Assembly: GCA_029531795.1 (NCBI GenBank)
Contig: JAPEIS010000014.1
Location: 1,302,001 to 1,366,000 of the forward strand
Origin: Sclerotinia nivalis
Taxonomy: Eukaryota > Ascomycota > Leotiomycetes > Helotiales > Sclerotiniaceae
Direction: 5' to 3'
Length of the DNA: 64,000 nt
Shown: in pieces, positions 23,211-34,712 of the stretch
Position numbering within the stretch: the first letter of the stretch is position 1
Layout of the letters: every line of letters starts with the position of its first letter
Made by a program: the position numbers and the translations under genes
Notes under the pieces: model-generated
Seen by the model: only the letters and a program-made list of their open reading frames with translations
Databases searched by the model: none
Told to the model about the DNA's origin: nothing

Positions 23211-26200
23211 ATGGGTGAACAAAAACATGAGCGAGGGGGAATTAGAATTGCCATTGATGTACGTGGAACATTTTCCTATCATAGTTTTCACTAGTCTGTG
23301 GTACTTGTAGAAGGAAGATTGCATTCACCCTACTCCTTTCCGGGGATGAAGGTCAGGCGTTTGAACATTCAAGTGGATGGATAGCGTCTTCATTCTACTG
23401 GAAATTCCACAATAGTATACTAACAATTAGTACAGCGTGGTGGAACCTTCACCGACTGTGTGGGAAATCCAGGCACGGGGAAGATGGAGGATGATGTGAT
23501 TATCAAGCTTCTATCTGAAGATCCTTCCAATTACGATGATGCCCCTCTGGAAGGTATCAGGCGGTTGATGTCCAAATTTCTCAACAAAGATATTCCTCGT
23601 GGAGAACCTTTAGATACTTCAGAAATTGAATCCATCCGAATGGGAACCACAGTAGCTACGAACGCATTGCTGGAAAGAAAAGGCGAAAAGATTGCTATGG
23701 TGGTCACTAAGGGGTTTAAAGATTGCCTGGAAATTGGCAATCAATCAAGACCCAAGATTTTTGATCTGGCGATCAAGAAACCTGACGTTTTGTACGAACA
23801 TGTAGTGGAGATTGATGAACGGGTCACCTTGGAGGATTACGCCGAAGATCCGGAACGAAGTATCACCAAAGTTGAACCCAACGGTGCACAGGATCAGGAC
23901 CTGGTGCGGGGTTTATCTTCCGAAGCTGTACGCATTTTGCAGCGTCCTGAAGAGCAAACTATTCGATCGCAGTTACAGGAGGTGTTCGATAAAGGTATTA
24001 AGAGTATAGCAGTTTGTTTGATGCATGGCTATACCTTCCCTGACCATGAAGCCTTGGTTGGCAAGATCGCGAAAGAGATCGGATTTGAGCATGTATCCCT
24101 CAGCCATGAACTGATGCCTATGATCAAACTGGTTCCGAGAGCCACATCAGCATGCGCGGATGCATATTTAACACCAGCAATCAAAAAATATATAGCTGGG
24201 TTTTCCAGAGGATTTGAGGGTGGTCTTGGAGCGGAAAGTGTAAAAAATGAAAAAGGAGCTAAAGGAGCGCGGTGCGAATTTATGCAAAGCGATGGTGGCC
24301 TGGTAGATGTGGACAATTTCTCTGGCCTCAAAGCAATTCTGTCCGGACCAGCTGGTGGAGTTGTTGGATATGCACTCACATCATATGATCCTGAGACCAA
24401 AATACCAGTAATTGGTTTCGACATGGGCGGTACTTCTACCGATGTCTCCCGATATGGTTCAGGAAGATACGAACATGTATTCGAGACCACTACTGCTGGT
24501 GTGACTATCCAGTCTCCTCAACTCGACATCAATACCGTGGCTGCAGGTGGTGGTTCGCGGTTATTCTTCAAGAATGGTTTATTCGTGGTTGGACCAGAAT
24601 CAGCCGGTGCACATCCTGGGCCTGCATGTTATCGCAAGGGAGGCCCGGCTGCAGTTACCGATGCGAATCTCTTCCTAGGTAGACTTGTTCCTGATTTCTT
24701 TCCAAAGATTTTTGGGAAAAATGAAGATGAAGGCCTTGATGTTACCGCAAGTGAGAAGCTACTTCAAGAATTAGCCGAGCAAATCAACAAGGAAATGGGC
24801 AAGAATATGACTGCTGATGAAGTTGCTTATGGATTCTTGACTGTTGCGAACGAAGCCATGACCCGACCTATTAGATCCTTGACAGAAGCAAAGGGTCATG
24901 ATACGTCCAAGCACCGTCTTGCAACCTTTGGAGGTGCTGGTGGACAACATGCAGTTGCAATTGCTGAGAGCTTGGGAATCCGTCAGATACTTGTTCATCG
25001 CTATTCATCCGTACTCTCAGCGTATGGTATGGCTTTAGCTGATGTAGTAGATGAGAAACAGGAGCCAGAGTCCAAGATCTGGAGTGATAATGGAGAATCA
25101 CGCGCTTACTTGAAAAATAAAATAGAAGAGCTCAAACAAAAGTCGACCGATGCTTTAAAGGCGCAGGGCTTCCAGGATAACTCTATCGTTCACGAGGAAT
25201 ATCTGAATATGAGATACCGCGGAACTGAATCTGCATTGATGGTCGTCAAGCCTGAAAAGCAAGATTTAGAGGAATTCGGTGGTGATGAATGGGCTTACGG
25301 AAAAGCTTTTGTCAAGCAGCATCAACAAGAATTTGGCTTCACTTTACCCGATAGAGATATCATTGTGGATGATGTCCGAGTTCGTGGTATTGGAAAGAGT
25401 TTTGAGGGACTTGAAAAGACCGTTGATCAGCAACTGAAGGAGGTTAAACCTAATGATGTTGAGACTGGCAAGAAAGAGTACAAGAGATCTCAAGTCTATT
25501 TCGAAGGTGGCCGACAAGATACGCCTATCTACAGGCTTGAAGATCTTGATACTGGTGATCGAATCAAGGGTCCGGCAATTCTTGCGGATGGAACACAAAC
25601 CATTGTTATTACTCCAAATGCAACTGCATTAATAATCGAGACGCATGTAGTCATTAATATTGGTGAAAATGAAAGCAAAGACAAGTAAGTTTTGGACCAA
25701 TGTTCTCTGCGAATTCAACTGTTTACTAATGATTACCAGACTCTCGGCGAAAGATGGGACAGAATCAGTAGATCCTATTATGCTCAGTATTTTTGCTCAC
25801 AGATTTATGGCTATTGCTGAGCAAATGGGTAGAGCTCTGCAAAAAACTAGTGTCAGCACAAATGTCAAGGAGAGACTTGACTATTCATGCGCATTGTTTG
25901 ACTCTACTGGTGGATTGGTAGCTAATGCGCCACATCTTCCAGTCCATCTGGGTTCGATGTCTACTTGTGTCAAAAGACAAGCTGAAATATGGAAAGGGAA
26001 GCTCGTCAAAGGAGACGTCATAGTATCCAATCATCCTGAATATGGAGGAACACATCTTCCCGATATCACCGTCATTACTCCTGCCTTCAACACCGCCGGC
26101 GACAAGATTCTTTTCTACGTCGCTGCCAGAGCTCACCACGCTGATATTGGTGGTATCCTTCCTGGTAGTATGCCTCCACATTCAAGAGAGTTATATCAAG

Positions 26201-27605
26201 AAGGAGCGGCGATTAAGTCAGAGAAACTCGTCAGCGCAGGTCGCTTCAACGAGGAAAGAATCACACAGCTTCTCCTTGACGAACCTGCACAATACCAAGG
26301 ATGCAGTGGTACACGATGCTTAGCAGATAACATCTCAGATCTCAAAGCTCAAATTTCTAGCAATATGAAAGGAATCAACCTGATCAGTGCCTTGATCGAG
26401 GAGTACGGTGAGGATGTGGTGAACTTCTACATGGCTAATATCCAGAATAATGCCGAACTTAGCGTGAGAAATCTCTTGAAGGATGTTAGCAAGCGATTTG
26501 AAGGACAAGATCTGTCGGCAATCGATTACATGGATGATGGTAGCCCGATCCAATTGAAAATTACCATTGACGCCGATAAAGGAGAAGCCGTTTTCGACTT
26601 TGAGGGAACAGGCCCAGAAGTATACGGTAAGTACTCCTCAAAAAACCCCATATGATTTCCCTATTATCTAACACACCCCAAGGAAACACCAACGCCCCCC
26701 AAGCCGTAACCTACAGCGCAATAATCTACTGTCTCCGCAGCCTAATAAGCGAAGACATCCCGCTAAACCAAGGATGCCTCAAACCAATCACCGTTCTCAT
26801 CCCCCCTAAATCCTTCCTCTCCCCCTCAGACAAAGCCGCCGTCGTAGGCGGCAACGTCCTTACCTCGCAACGCGTCACAGACGTAATCCTCAAAGCCTTC
26901 CGCGCATGCGCCGCCTCCCAAGGCGACTGCAACAACCTCACCTTCGGCTTCGGCGGCAACGTCGACGGCCAAAAACACGTTCGCGGTTTCGGATACTACG
27001 AGACGATTGCCGGGGGCAGCGGAGCGGGGAGAGATTGGGATGGAACAAGTGGTGTTCACACGCATATGACGAATACGCGGATTACAGACGCGGAAGTATT
27101 TGAGAGGCGATATCCGGTGCTACTGCGGGAGTTCTCGCTCAGGGCTGGGAGTGGAGGGAACGGGAAACATAGGGGTGGTGATGGGGTGGTGCGCGATATA
27201 GAGTTTAGGATTCCGGTGCAAGTTTCTATTTTGAGCGAGAGGAGGGTTTATCGACCCTATGGACTTGAGGGGGGCGAGGACGCCCAATGCGGTCTTAATA
27301 TCTGGGTGAGGAAGGTGGAGAGGAGTGATAGGGGGAGATCGGATATGTTGCTGCGTGGGAAGAATGCGGATGCGAATGAGAAAGAAGTAGAAGAAGAGAT
27401 AAAATACGAAGAAAGGAGAATTAACCTCGGAGGAAAAAATACAGCGGCTATGCAGAAGGGCGAGAGGATTATAATTCATACGCCTGGTGGTGGGGGATGG
27501 GGTAGAGTGGGCGAGGAGAGGGAGGTGGGTGAGAGGAGGGATCCGAGGGCTGCGTGGAAGGGGGGGAGTTATGCTAGTAGGGAGGAGATGGCTTTGCAGG
27601 CGTAG
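23211..27605 (+). CDS. OXP1: 5-oxoprolinase (ATP-hydrolysing)
   Basis: Model: 23211..23258, 23436..25684, 25740..26626, 26683..27605; 1368 aa. The enzyme hydrolyses 5-oxo-L-proline to glutamate using ATP, in glutathione turnover in the cytosol. The N-terminal half is the HyuA-type ATP-binding part, with RGGTFTD (formed just after intron 1) and [13 protein letters not shown] near residue 335. The C-terminal half is the HyuB part ([40 protein letters not shown]). The tail ends HTPGGGGWG, as in the family. Its length is slightly above the usual 1280-1300 residues because of a lysine/glutamate insert near the end. Introns are 177, 55 and 56 nt. Exon 4 has a striking base-composition switch, C-rich at first and G-rich after about 27000. 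Confidence 0.96.
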
Positions 27606-27684
27606 TTTGCGAGTTAGCTAGTTACCTTGGAGCTGTGGTATATGTACCTGTCTTTTTTATATTTATATCACCTAGCAGTAGCAT

Positions 27685-27846
27685 AGCATTAGCATTAGCA
27701 TTAGCATTAGCATTAGCATTAGCATTAGCATTAGCATTAGCATTAGCATTAGCATTAGCATTAGCATTAGCATTAGCATTAGCATTAGCATTAGCATTAG
27801 CATTAGCATTAGCATTAGCATTAGCATTAGCATTAGCATTAGCATT
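27685..27846 (+). repeat. Perfect (AGCATT)27 hexanucleotide array
   Basis: 27 uninterrupted copies of AGCATT, flanked by degenerate copies on both sides. The array lies 80 bp after the 5-oxoprolinase stop and 286 bp beyond the fimbrin stop, so it is probably in the 3' UTR region of both convergent genes. Because the unit is six bases, four of the six frames stay open through it (Ala-Leu and Ser-Ile on +, Met-Leu and Asn-Ala on -). Confidence 0.98.
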
Positions 27847-28132
27847 AGCATAAACATAAGCGCGTTATACTTTGCAGTCATCAGATCTGTTGTATTGTTG
27901 AAATGCAATGCAATGCTGTATGTGGTATTTGTTGTTTTGGTAATTTCATGAAAACGCTTTCTCATAATCAAATAGTCAATAATCCACCCTTTCTCTCATA
28001 GAATGAAATACCAATGCTTTTCTATGTCCTACAGTCATTGATTCGGCCGCACTTTCAGCCATCACGCTATCATCACCGTCATAATTTCCCCATCATCTAT
28101 CAATCCGCCAATCCGTCAACCGAACAACCGGT

Positions 28133-30323
28133 TTACTGCATCTTCTCATATGTAGCCATCAGGGAACCTGAAATTATGTTAGAACTCTTATACGAAGTAT
28201 CCAAAGGAGAAAAACAAAGGGAATCTAAACTTACCAATGAAAGTAACCACCAAGCGACTTCTAACTTGGCAGATATCCTCTGGCACCAACCAAATTGTCG
28301 CTCCCATCTTTCTTGCGATACTGATACTCAATTTGGCGTTCATATAAGCATCATCCTCATTCGTCCCTGGTGTCACGAGATCGTAATCAACGTAACTGCT
28401 CTTCATTCCGTTCAAAACATCAAGAAGGAAGACACCACTTCCAATCGATTGATCCTTAAAAGAGCGGATAGTAGAACTCTTACCCCCCTTCTGTGACATG
28501 TTATTGGCCCATTTGATCATTTCTGCATCTGAAATTTCACGCTTTCCGAGACGTTGAGCAAGGGCTGCGAGGGTCTCAGAAATATCTCTGCGCATCAATT
28601 GCCAAACGAGACCGAGTGTAAGAGTTCGTTGACCATCGTTAATATCTGCTCCTTGAACACCAACTAATGAGAAACGGTTTTGTTTGCCAAGTTCGATAGC
28701 GTAGTTTGTGTTCTCTAGAGCCTTAAATCTTGACATTTCTCCACCGGCAGGTACCTTGTTCACATGGCGCCAATTGACGGAACCCTTGATAACTTTGTCG
28801 TATGCTTGTAGGATGATGGTGCCGTCTTTGAGGTCTTCGTATAATGAATTTACGGCAGGCTGCACATCGAGACTGTTCAACCAGAGAGTGAAAACTCTTG
28901 CTTCTCTCTCGCCTTCTGCATCGAAATCATCAACCTGGGCTTTCTCTTCTTCGGTGATCGGATCCAGTGCTGGACGGGTATTGAAGAGATTGGCAACAAA
29001 AGCCAAGTTCAATTTGGGGTTTCCAGCCACAAGGGAACTAGGTGCAAGGAACTTTCGACAGTCTAGTTTATCAGCGTTCTGTAAAACCTGCTCTGCTCTC
29101 TGCAAAAGGTCGCCTGTTTGTAATGGTCCTCGATCGCAAAACTCTGGCGCAATCTGAGCTAGGAGAACAGTGTAGTTTTCAGCATCCTTCACATCGCTAG
29201 AAAAGTTCGCAACTCTGATAGAATGTTAGCAAGTTCTGACTACCTTAAGATTAGTCCTACCTTCGTGGCCAATTCGCAGCTTTCAAATGATAGTTGACCC
29301 ATCTAAGCAAGATTTGCTCGGGAGGTAATCTCAAAAATTGTTCCAAAGTCTCGTCGTCTTCCAAGAGCCTGTACAACTCTGGGTGAAGCTTAATATCGAT
29401 CTTGTTCAACAGACCTCTTCGGATAATTTGCCAAATTAGACCCAAAATCAAATGTTCTCGGACTTCGATGATATCCCCACTGCCAATGTTGACCACCGAA
29501 CAACCAATACCCTTCGCAGACTCAATAACAATGTTATTGTTCTCAGTCATATGGAATGCATTGAGGGTCTTGATCTTCTTTCCAGGGCGATTTAGCACAC
29601 GCTCATCAATAGTATCCGGCACACTGTCATTGATCAACTTGGCCAATACTAGACCATCCTTGCACTCATCGAACATCTCGAAGGTATCTGTGGGAAATGG
29701 CAGACGCGAGCCAATATCTGCGTCGCCTGCCAAGACTGCGTTGATATGACGGGTAAATTCTGTTCGCTCATCCTCATTGATGGTATGGGTAACGTTCGAT
29801 GAAGATCCTTGGACTTGAATACGGCCACTGACGCTTGCCTTTGAAGCATGTCCGCTTCCCCCTCCTCCGGTTTGTTGAGATACTATTCCACGAGCAGGAC
29901 TCTGTGGACCGGTTGACATGCGCTGCTGTGCTGGTGATGAAACTCGTAGCTTGGAGATAAGCTTGAAGATAATTAGTCGACCTTTGCCAATGTGCTAAAT
30001 AGATGTTTGCCCAAACTTACTCCTACATAATCTTCTAGCTCAACTCTTCTAGACGAGTCAAGATCGACCTCTTTCAAAGCCTGCCTTACAACATCGTAAG
30101 GCTGTCTTTCGCTCCCTTGTGTAGCTTTAATAGCAGTAGCCTCATCAATGTATCCCTTATCGTCCACGTCGAGCTTACGAAAAGCATCTTGCAGACCAAA
30201 GATCTCATCCTGCGCGAATTGAGGATACTTCCTATAAAGTAAAAAGGTTAGACAAAGGTGGGCTTGACTAATTAATAGGTCTGTTAGGATGTTTATATAC
30301 CTCTGCAACTTGATGATATTCAT
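28133..30323 (-). CDS. SAC6: Fimbrin (plastin), actin-bundling protein
   Basis: Five exons on the complement: 30301..30323, 30021..30231, 29261..29961, 28235..29214, 28133..28167; 649 aa. Fimbrin cross-links actin filaments in patches and cables. An EF-hand-like pair lies at the N-terminus (DVDDKGYIDEAT and DLDSSRRVELED); the first loop lacks the usual acidic residue at position 12, so calcium binding may be weak. Four calponin-homology domains in two actin-binding tandems follow, with LPFPTDTFEMFDECKDGLVL, HLILGLIWQIIRRGLLNKID, RVFTLWLNSLDVQPAVNSLY and TLTLGLVWQLMRRDI. The last exon is only 35 nt and restores the standard tail FIGSLMATYEKMQ. Introns are 46-69 nt. The Gly/Ser-rich linker after the EF hands is typical of fungal fimbrins. 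Confidence 0.96.
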
Positions 30324-31064
30324 ATTTGCGAATTGTTATTTTGGTCTTGACTCTCGCAGTCGAAAAGACTTGAGTTCTTGGTTTTGTAATTCAGGAGGCA
30401 GGTTGAGGTACCTATCGATCGGTATTAGGTAGCTGTGGATACCCCTCCCAGTGATGCCACTATAAATAATGATGCCGGCGCAAGATGTGTAAACCACGTA
30501 ACAATCGTGAGAAATGTCAAGAAGACAGATGTTCTTTGTCAAAATTAGATAGAGGAAGGAAGAAGATGAGGAGGAGGAAGAAATAAATGTTGGATTCTTT
30601 CAAGGTTTAACTTTTAACCTTAAGGGAGATTTTCGAGTTCAAATTATGCCTCAATGCAAATTGATAATGATGCGATGCACAGCCCAAACCCCGCTGACGT
30701 TTTCTGGGCTCTGGGCGGCGGCCGTCTCGCACTCGTAACTTTCTTCGTACACCGGGCTTTATTAATTTCGGACTTTCAGCTGATAATTGACCATCCTCCG
30801 TTCTGTGCATTCTGGATCTCAAGGTTCTCAAGGTTCCCAAGGTTCTACCAACTTCCTTGATATTCTTGGATACAGTTGCACATTTTCCAATTTCACAGCC
30901 TTGGGCTCTAAAGCAGGTAATTGTACATCTATCCTAGTACGACCGTTCATGCACGGCATGCGAAACACAAAGACTTTACTTTTCTATACACGTGTACGTA
31001 CATTTCATTTTCGCCAGTGCTGACGACTACCCTTCGCCGCATTTCAGGCAACTGATTATAGACA
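30324..31064. promoter_or_regulatory. Divergent promoter region, fimbrin and thioesterase
   Basis: 741 bp between two divergent start codons. It contains polypurine DNA near 30550-30590 (fimbrin side) and short AAGGTTCT/CAAGGTTC direct repeats at about 30820-30845. No regulator site is assigned. Confidence 0.45.
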
Positions 31065-31526
31065 ATGGATCGCATCGCAATGGACAACCCGACGGAAGAA
31101 TTGATCCATGTCAAAAAAGTATGGGATAACATGAAAGGAAACAGTCCCATTTACGACTTCCTTCTCGCAGATATTGAAATTGTATCGGCCACAAAAGGTC
31201 TAGTTGTTTCCCGCTTGACCGTGGGAAGCAATCATGTCAATTCTCGAGGTACTATTCACGGCGCTGTGAGTGCAAGTTTGGTCGACTGGTCTGGGGGTCT
31301 TGCTATAGCTTCACATGGATTGGAAAAGTCTGGCGCAAGCATAGACATTCACATCAGTTATATCGGAACCGCTCATGTTGGAGATATCTTGAATATTGAG
31401 GCAACCGCATCGAAGGTTGGACAATCAATTGCTTTTACCACGATTAGAATCAGTAAGCTAGTTGATGGCCACCCGGGACCTATGGTAGCGACGGCATCAC
31501 ATACAAAATACTTACATACCAAGTAA
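31065..31526 (+). CDS. Hotdog-fold acyl-CoA thioesterase, THEM2/ACOT13-like
   Basis: A single exon of 153 aa. The PaaI/ThEM2 hotdog pattern is clear: NSRGTIHGAVSASLVDWSGG corresponds to the active-site segment of the family (an HGG-type turn, here HGA, followed by the Asp of LVD), then the beta-strands SIDIHISYIG, GDILNIEATASKVG and IAFTTIRI. It should hydrolyse acyl-CoA thioesters as a dimer or tetramer, probably in cytosol or mitochondria; substrate chain length is unknown. Two in-frame ATGs (31065 and 31080) are possible starts. Confidence 0.9.
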   Translation: MDRIAMDNPTEELIHVKKVWDNMKGNSPIYDFLLADIEIVSATKGLVVSRLTVGSNHVNSRGTIHGAVSASLVDWSGGLAIASHGLEKSGASIDIHISYIGTAHVGDILNIEATASKVGQSIAFTTIRISKLVDGHPGPMVATASHTKYLHTK

Positions 31527-31954
31527 GGAGAGTGGGCATATGGCTAGCAAAATGCTATGGTAGGAAATGCGAATGGTAGAACATAGACAGAGGTCTCTCG
31601 GTATAGAATATTAATACCGCCATCTTCTTGAACAGTTAGAGGGTAACATGGGATACAAACACTATGTTTGGTCTCTTCTGAATGATGAAAACAGAACTTG
31701 TCTTGTTTTTATTGAGATTTAGATTCCGATCATTACATGATGTTGTGTTGTGCGGTAGTTTAGAAGACTACAAAACCGAGCAAATTCATACACATGTCCG
31801 ATAAGAAAATTTTAGATATGACTTTTTTTTTGCTCCCCCGCTATAAGAATTTCAACCGGCTCCTCCAGACTTTTCTTTCCCAAAACACAACCACATAACA
31901 ACTCCTTAATAAAGCAATAACAAGTTAAATTCCCTTTTCATAATTTATACCAAA
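31527..31954. other. Intergenic, 0.43 kb
   Basis: 3' UTR of the thioesterase gene and promoter of the following gene. It holds a 9-T run near 31825 and a CT-rich leader. No gene seen. Confidence 0.45.
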
Positions 31955-33125
31955 ATGGATATCTGTAAACTATGCTCGGAAAGTTTAACTGTCCAGCTCG
32001 ACCCAGATGAGGACCAGTTTGAAGGTGGAAGCTCTTCTCTGGGAAGCGTTCCAGACGACCTTCAGTTGATTTGCGGGTGTCACATGCATTGGTAAGAAAA
32101 AAAATATTTTGGTTATTCTCCATACGACCACTCGAGATTATTTTCCACTTGCCTTGCATAATAGTCCTTTGGTGTTCAGAACGGATGTTTATGTCGAACA
32201 AATTGCCTGTATGAAAGCCAGTTCGAAGATAGTTCTTCGAGGCGCTTATGTATCAATTAGATGCAGTTATACCATATAGATTAAGAAACAAGCAAGAGTA
32301 TGTTTCTCGAAACAGACATCATTCGCCTTTCTCATATTCTCTGGCCGAAGCAAACTCTATTTAGTTTCGCTATTGATCTTAGGGAGACAATCTCTACTTC
32401 ACGAGTCGTTCTATGCTTTCATTTGAGCATGTCAAATTTAACTAGATCTTATCACATATTTCGTCAGTTAAGAAGCGGATAAAACTTACTGATTTTGACG
32501 CAGGCAATGTCTTTTGGATGAATCTCCTCAAATTGTGAATAAGCTCAATTGCCCATCGTGTGATAAGTCAATTGCATCTTCAATAGCTTCATCCTCAACA
32601 TCCGTGTCCGGAACTCGAGTCCCCACTAGATATCACAACGAAGGAGGCGTTCAAGAAGACCTTGATATCTTGCCTCTTATTACTGAGGAAGCATATCTCG
32701 ATGAACACCCAAAGGCACGTCCCGCTCGGGCATTCATGACAATGTGTGCTGAAGGAGATATCTTTGGAATTAACGACCTACTCAGTGCAGTAGATGATGA
32801 TGAGGATGGAGAAGGAATATCGGCCAAGCCAATCCTCCGTTATCAGGATCCTTTAGATGGAATGAAAAGTGGTTTGCACGTGGCCGTTGAAAAGGGACAG
32901 GAGGAAGTCATCTGGCTGTTGCTGTGGCTCGCTTCAACTCTTTCAACAAACATCTTCCCGGAACAAATCACTCAAATGGCAGAGACAATGGGAGTAGGAC
33001 GCGATACTGCCGATGGGGAAGATATCCGGAATCTTCGGGATGCTGAGGGACGGTTGCCAAGCGATTTGGCGAGAAGTACAGGCAATGTTCTCTTGACAGA
33101 ATTACTGTCGGCGAACTTGCCCTGA
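31955..33125 (+). CDS. RING-like zinc-binding protein with ankyrin-like C-terminus
   Basis: Model: 31955..32091 and 32504..33125, 252 aa. Cysteine and histidine pairs suggest a RING-type zinc site: C4-x2-C7, then C40-G-C42-H43-M-H45-W-Q-C48, then C62-P-S-C65. The third group is completed only after splicing. This resembles RING-H2 spacing, but the first loop is long and acidic, so it may be a divergent RING. The C-terminal half has GLHVAVEKGQEEVIWLLLWL and later NLRDAEGRLPSDLARS, which look like parts of ankyrin repeats. An E3 ubiquitin ligase role is inferred only. The intron is 412 nt, far longer than most here. It has a good GTAAGA donor and GACGCAG acceptor and may hide an alternative exon. 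Confidence 0.72.
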
Positions 33126-34712
33126 TATGTTGTATGATGTAAATATAGCAAAATGCAATGATATGGATATAGATGCCTCTACAGAAGTACTAAGATTGGG
33201 TTGCGCTGCTAACTGTGCTACCATATAATCTCGCGAGGTTCTAGCTCTTGGCATTCGGCTTAATCCGGTCGGATGAATGTTAGACCGCCTGCCTCTATAG
33301 ATTCATTGACTGGCAATATTATTATAGCCAGAGATTTTTGCCTGATCAGCCCAATCACAACTTGCTGCATCGAAAATATCAGGTAGAATCGGCATTATTT
33401 TCATCCGCAAAGGGGTTTGGCAAATGCCGAGAGCCCGAAATCTTTCGGGGATTATACCCGATTTTACGGTATGTGACGAATGCGATATCATTGAGAACTC
33501 ACAATTTCTGTAATCGTCCGGCATTATCGATGCAGGGGCTAGACAGGGCTGAAGAGGCATGACAATGGAAATGCGCTCGGATGCGGACAATGCGGTACGA
33601 AAATTTCAACATAAGAATTTAAAACCGAGTAAATTTACGTCATTTTGTGACTCCACATGCTCACCTAGACCCTAAGTTTTACTTAGTATGTACTTCCGAA
33701 GTTTCCTTAAACCCTTCTACGGAGTAAGTTTCTGCTTCCTTAATCCCTATTCGAACAGACGATCTGAACCTTTCTGTATATGATTCGATTTCATAGCGGC
33801 AGTAGTGAAAGGCTATCACAATTATGCTCAACAAGCAAATGGTCCCCGGTCTCCTTAATGTGCGATTGCGATATGCCAAGCTATATCGTGCCCCTCAATT
33901 CCCAGCAGTACGTACAAGCAAAAAAGGCATAGCAGTAGGTAGAAAGGTCTCATGTAAGAGGTAAGAGGTGATAATCAGACATACGATTCGGAGAGTTAAG
34001 AAAGTGCGCGCGGCAGCGAGAACTGTTATTTCTTACATGATGGTGGTACAGAGCATATATAATCTAGATAAGGTATTTAGAATATTTCTGCTGTTCCCTT
34101 TCCTTTCCGACATTTCCATCTTGATTGTTGTTATTGCCAAGCTGCGTGCCTGATCCTAAAGAAAGCTATTGTTCCAAAGGCACCGATACAATAAACCTTC
34201 TTTCAAAATATTACACAATCTTCATTATCTTTTCCCCTTGATTTCTCATCAATATTTTAAATTTGTACCTGCATGGAAACCGCGTTTAATCGTACATATT
34301 CAGCCTCAATATATTGCCTTCTTCACAGAGAACAGGCATTTCAACTCTGTGCATTAACCTTCATTTAAAAGCGATCTACTTCGCAGCGTTAAAGTATCAG
34401 ACGGCTAGCTCCCACACTTGCGATAGACCATTGCGACTAAGGTCTGATCTATACCGGCCATTGAGGCACGACTAACAAGAATTGTCCGAAAACAGTGTTG
34501 CCCACAAGTTCGCCGTCGTTGTTTGTCTCATGCTGGGACATTGAGTGAGTTTGATGCCATACCACAGGAAATCCGGAGAAAGTTTCAGGCTAACACTACC
34601 ATAGCAGTGAAAATTCTCTCTGATACCTCGATCGGAATCCCCGGATCTCTGAATCAAAATAGATAACCTTCACTCATCTTCAACACGCCTTCTCTCAATA
34701 TAGCTTCACCAG
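33126..34712. other. Intergenic, 1.6 kb, no gene supported
   Basis: Downstream of the RING-like gene and upstream of the sterol acyltransferase. Short open frames lack domains. The last 100 bases before 34713 are rich in CTTCA/TCTCAA words typical of fungal leaders. Confidence 0.45.

Noticed and set aside
27685..27846. Interstitial telomere repeat
   Set aside because: The unit TTAGCA differs from the fungal telomere repeat TTAGGG at its last two bases' context and no true TTAGGG copies flank it; it is better called a hexanucleotide satellite.
27635..27971. Long open frames coding Ala-Leu or Met-Leu repeats over the hexamer array
   Set aside because: They exist only because the six-base repeat has no stop in those frames. 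No domain, splice sites or normal composition supports a gene.
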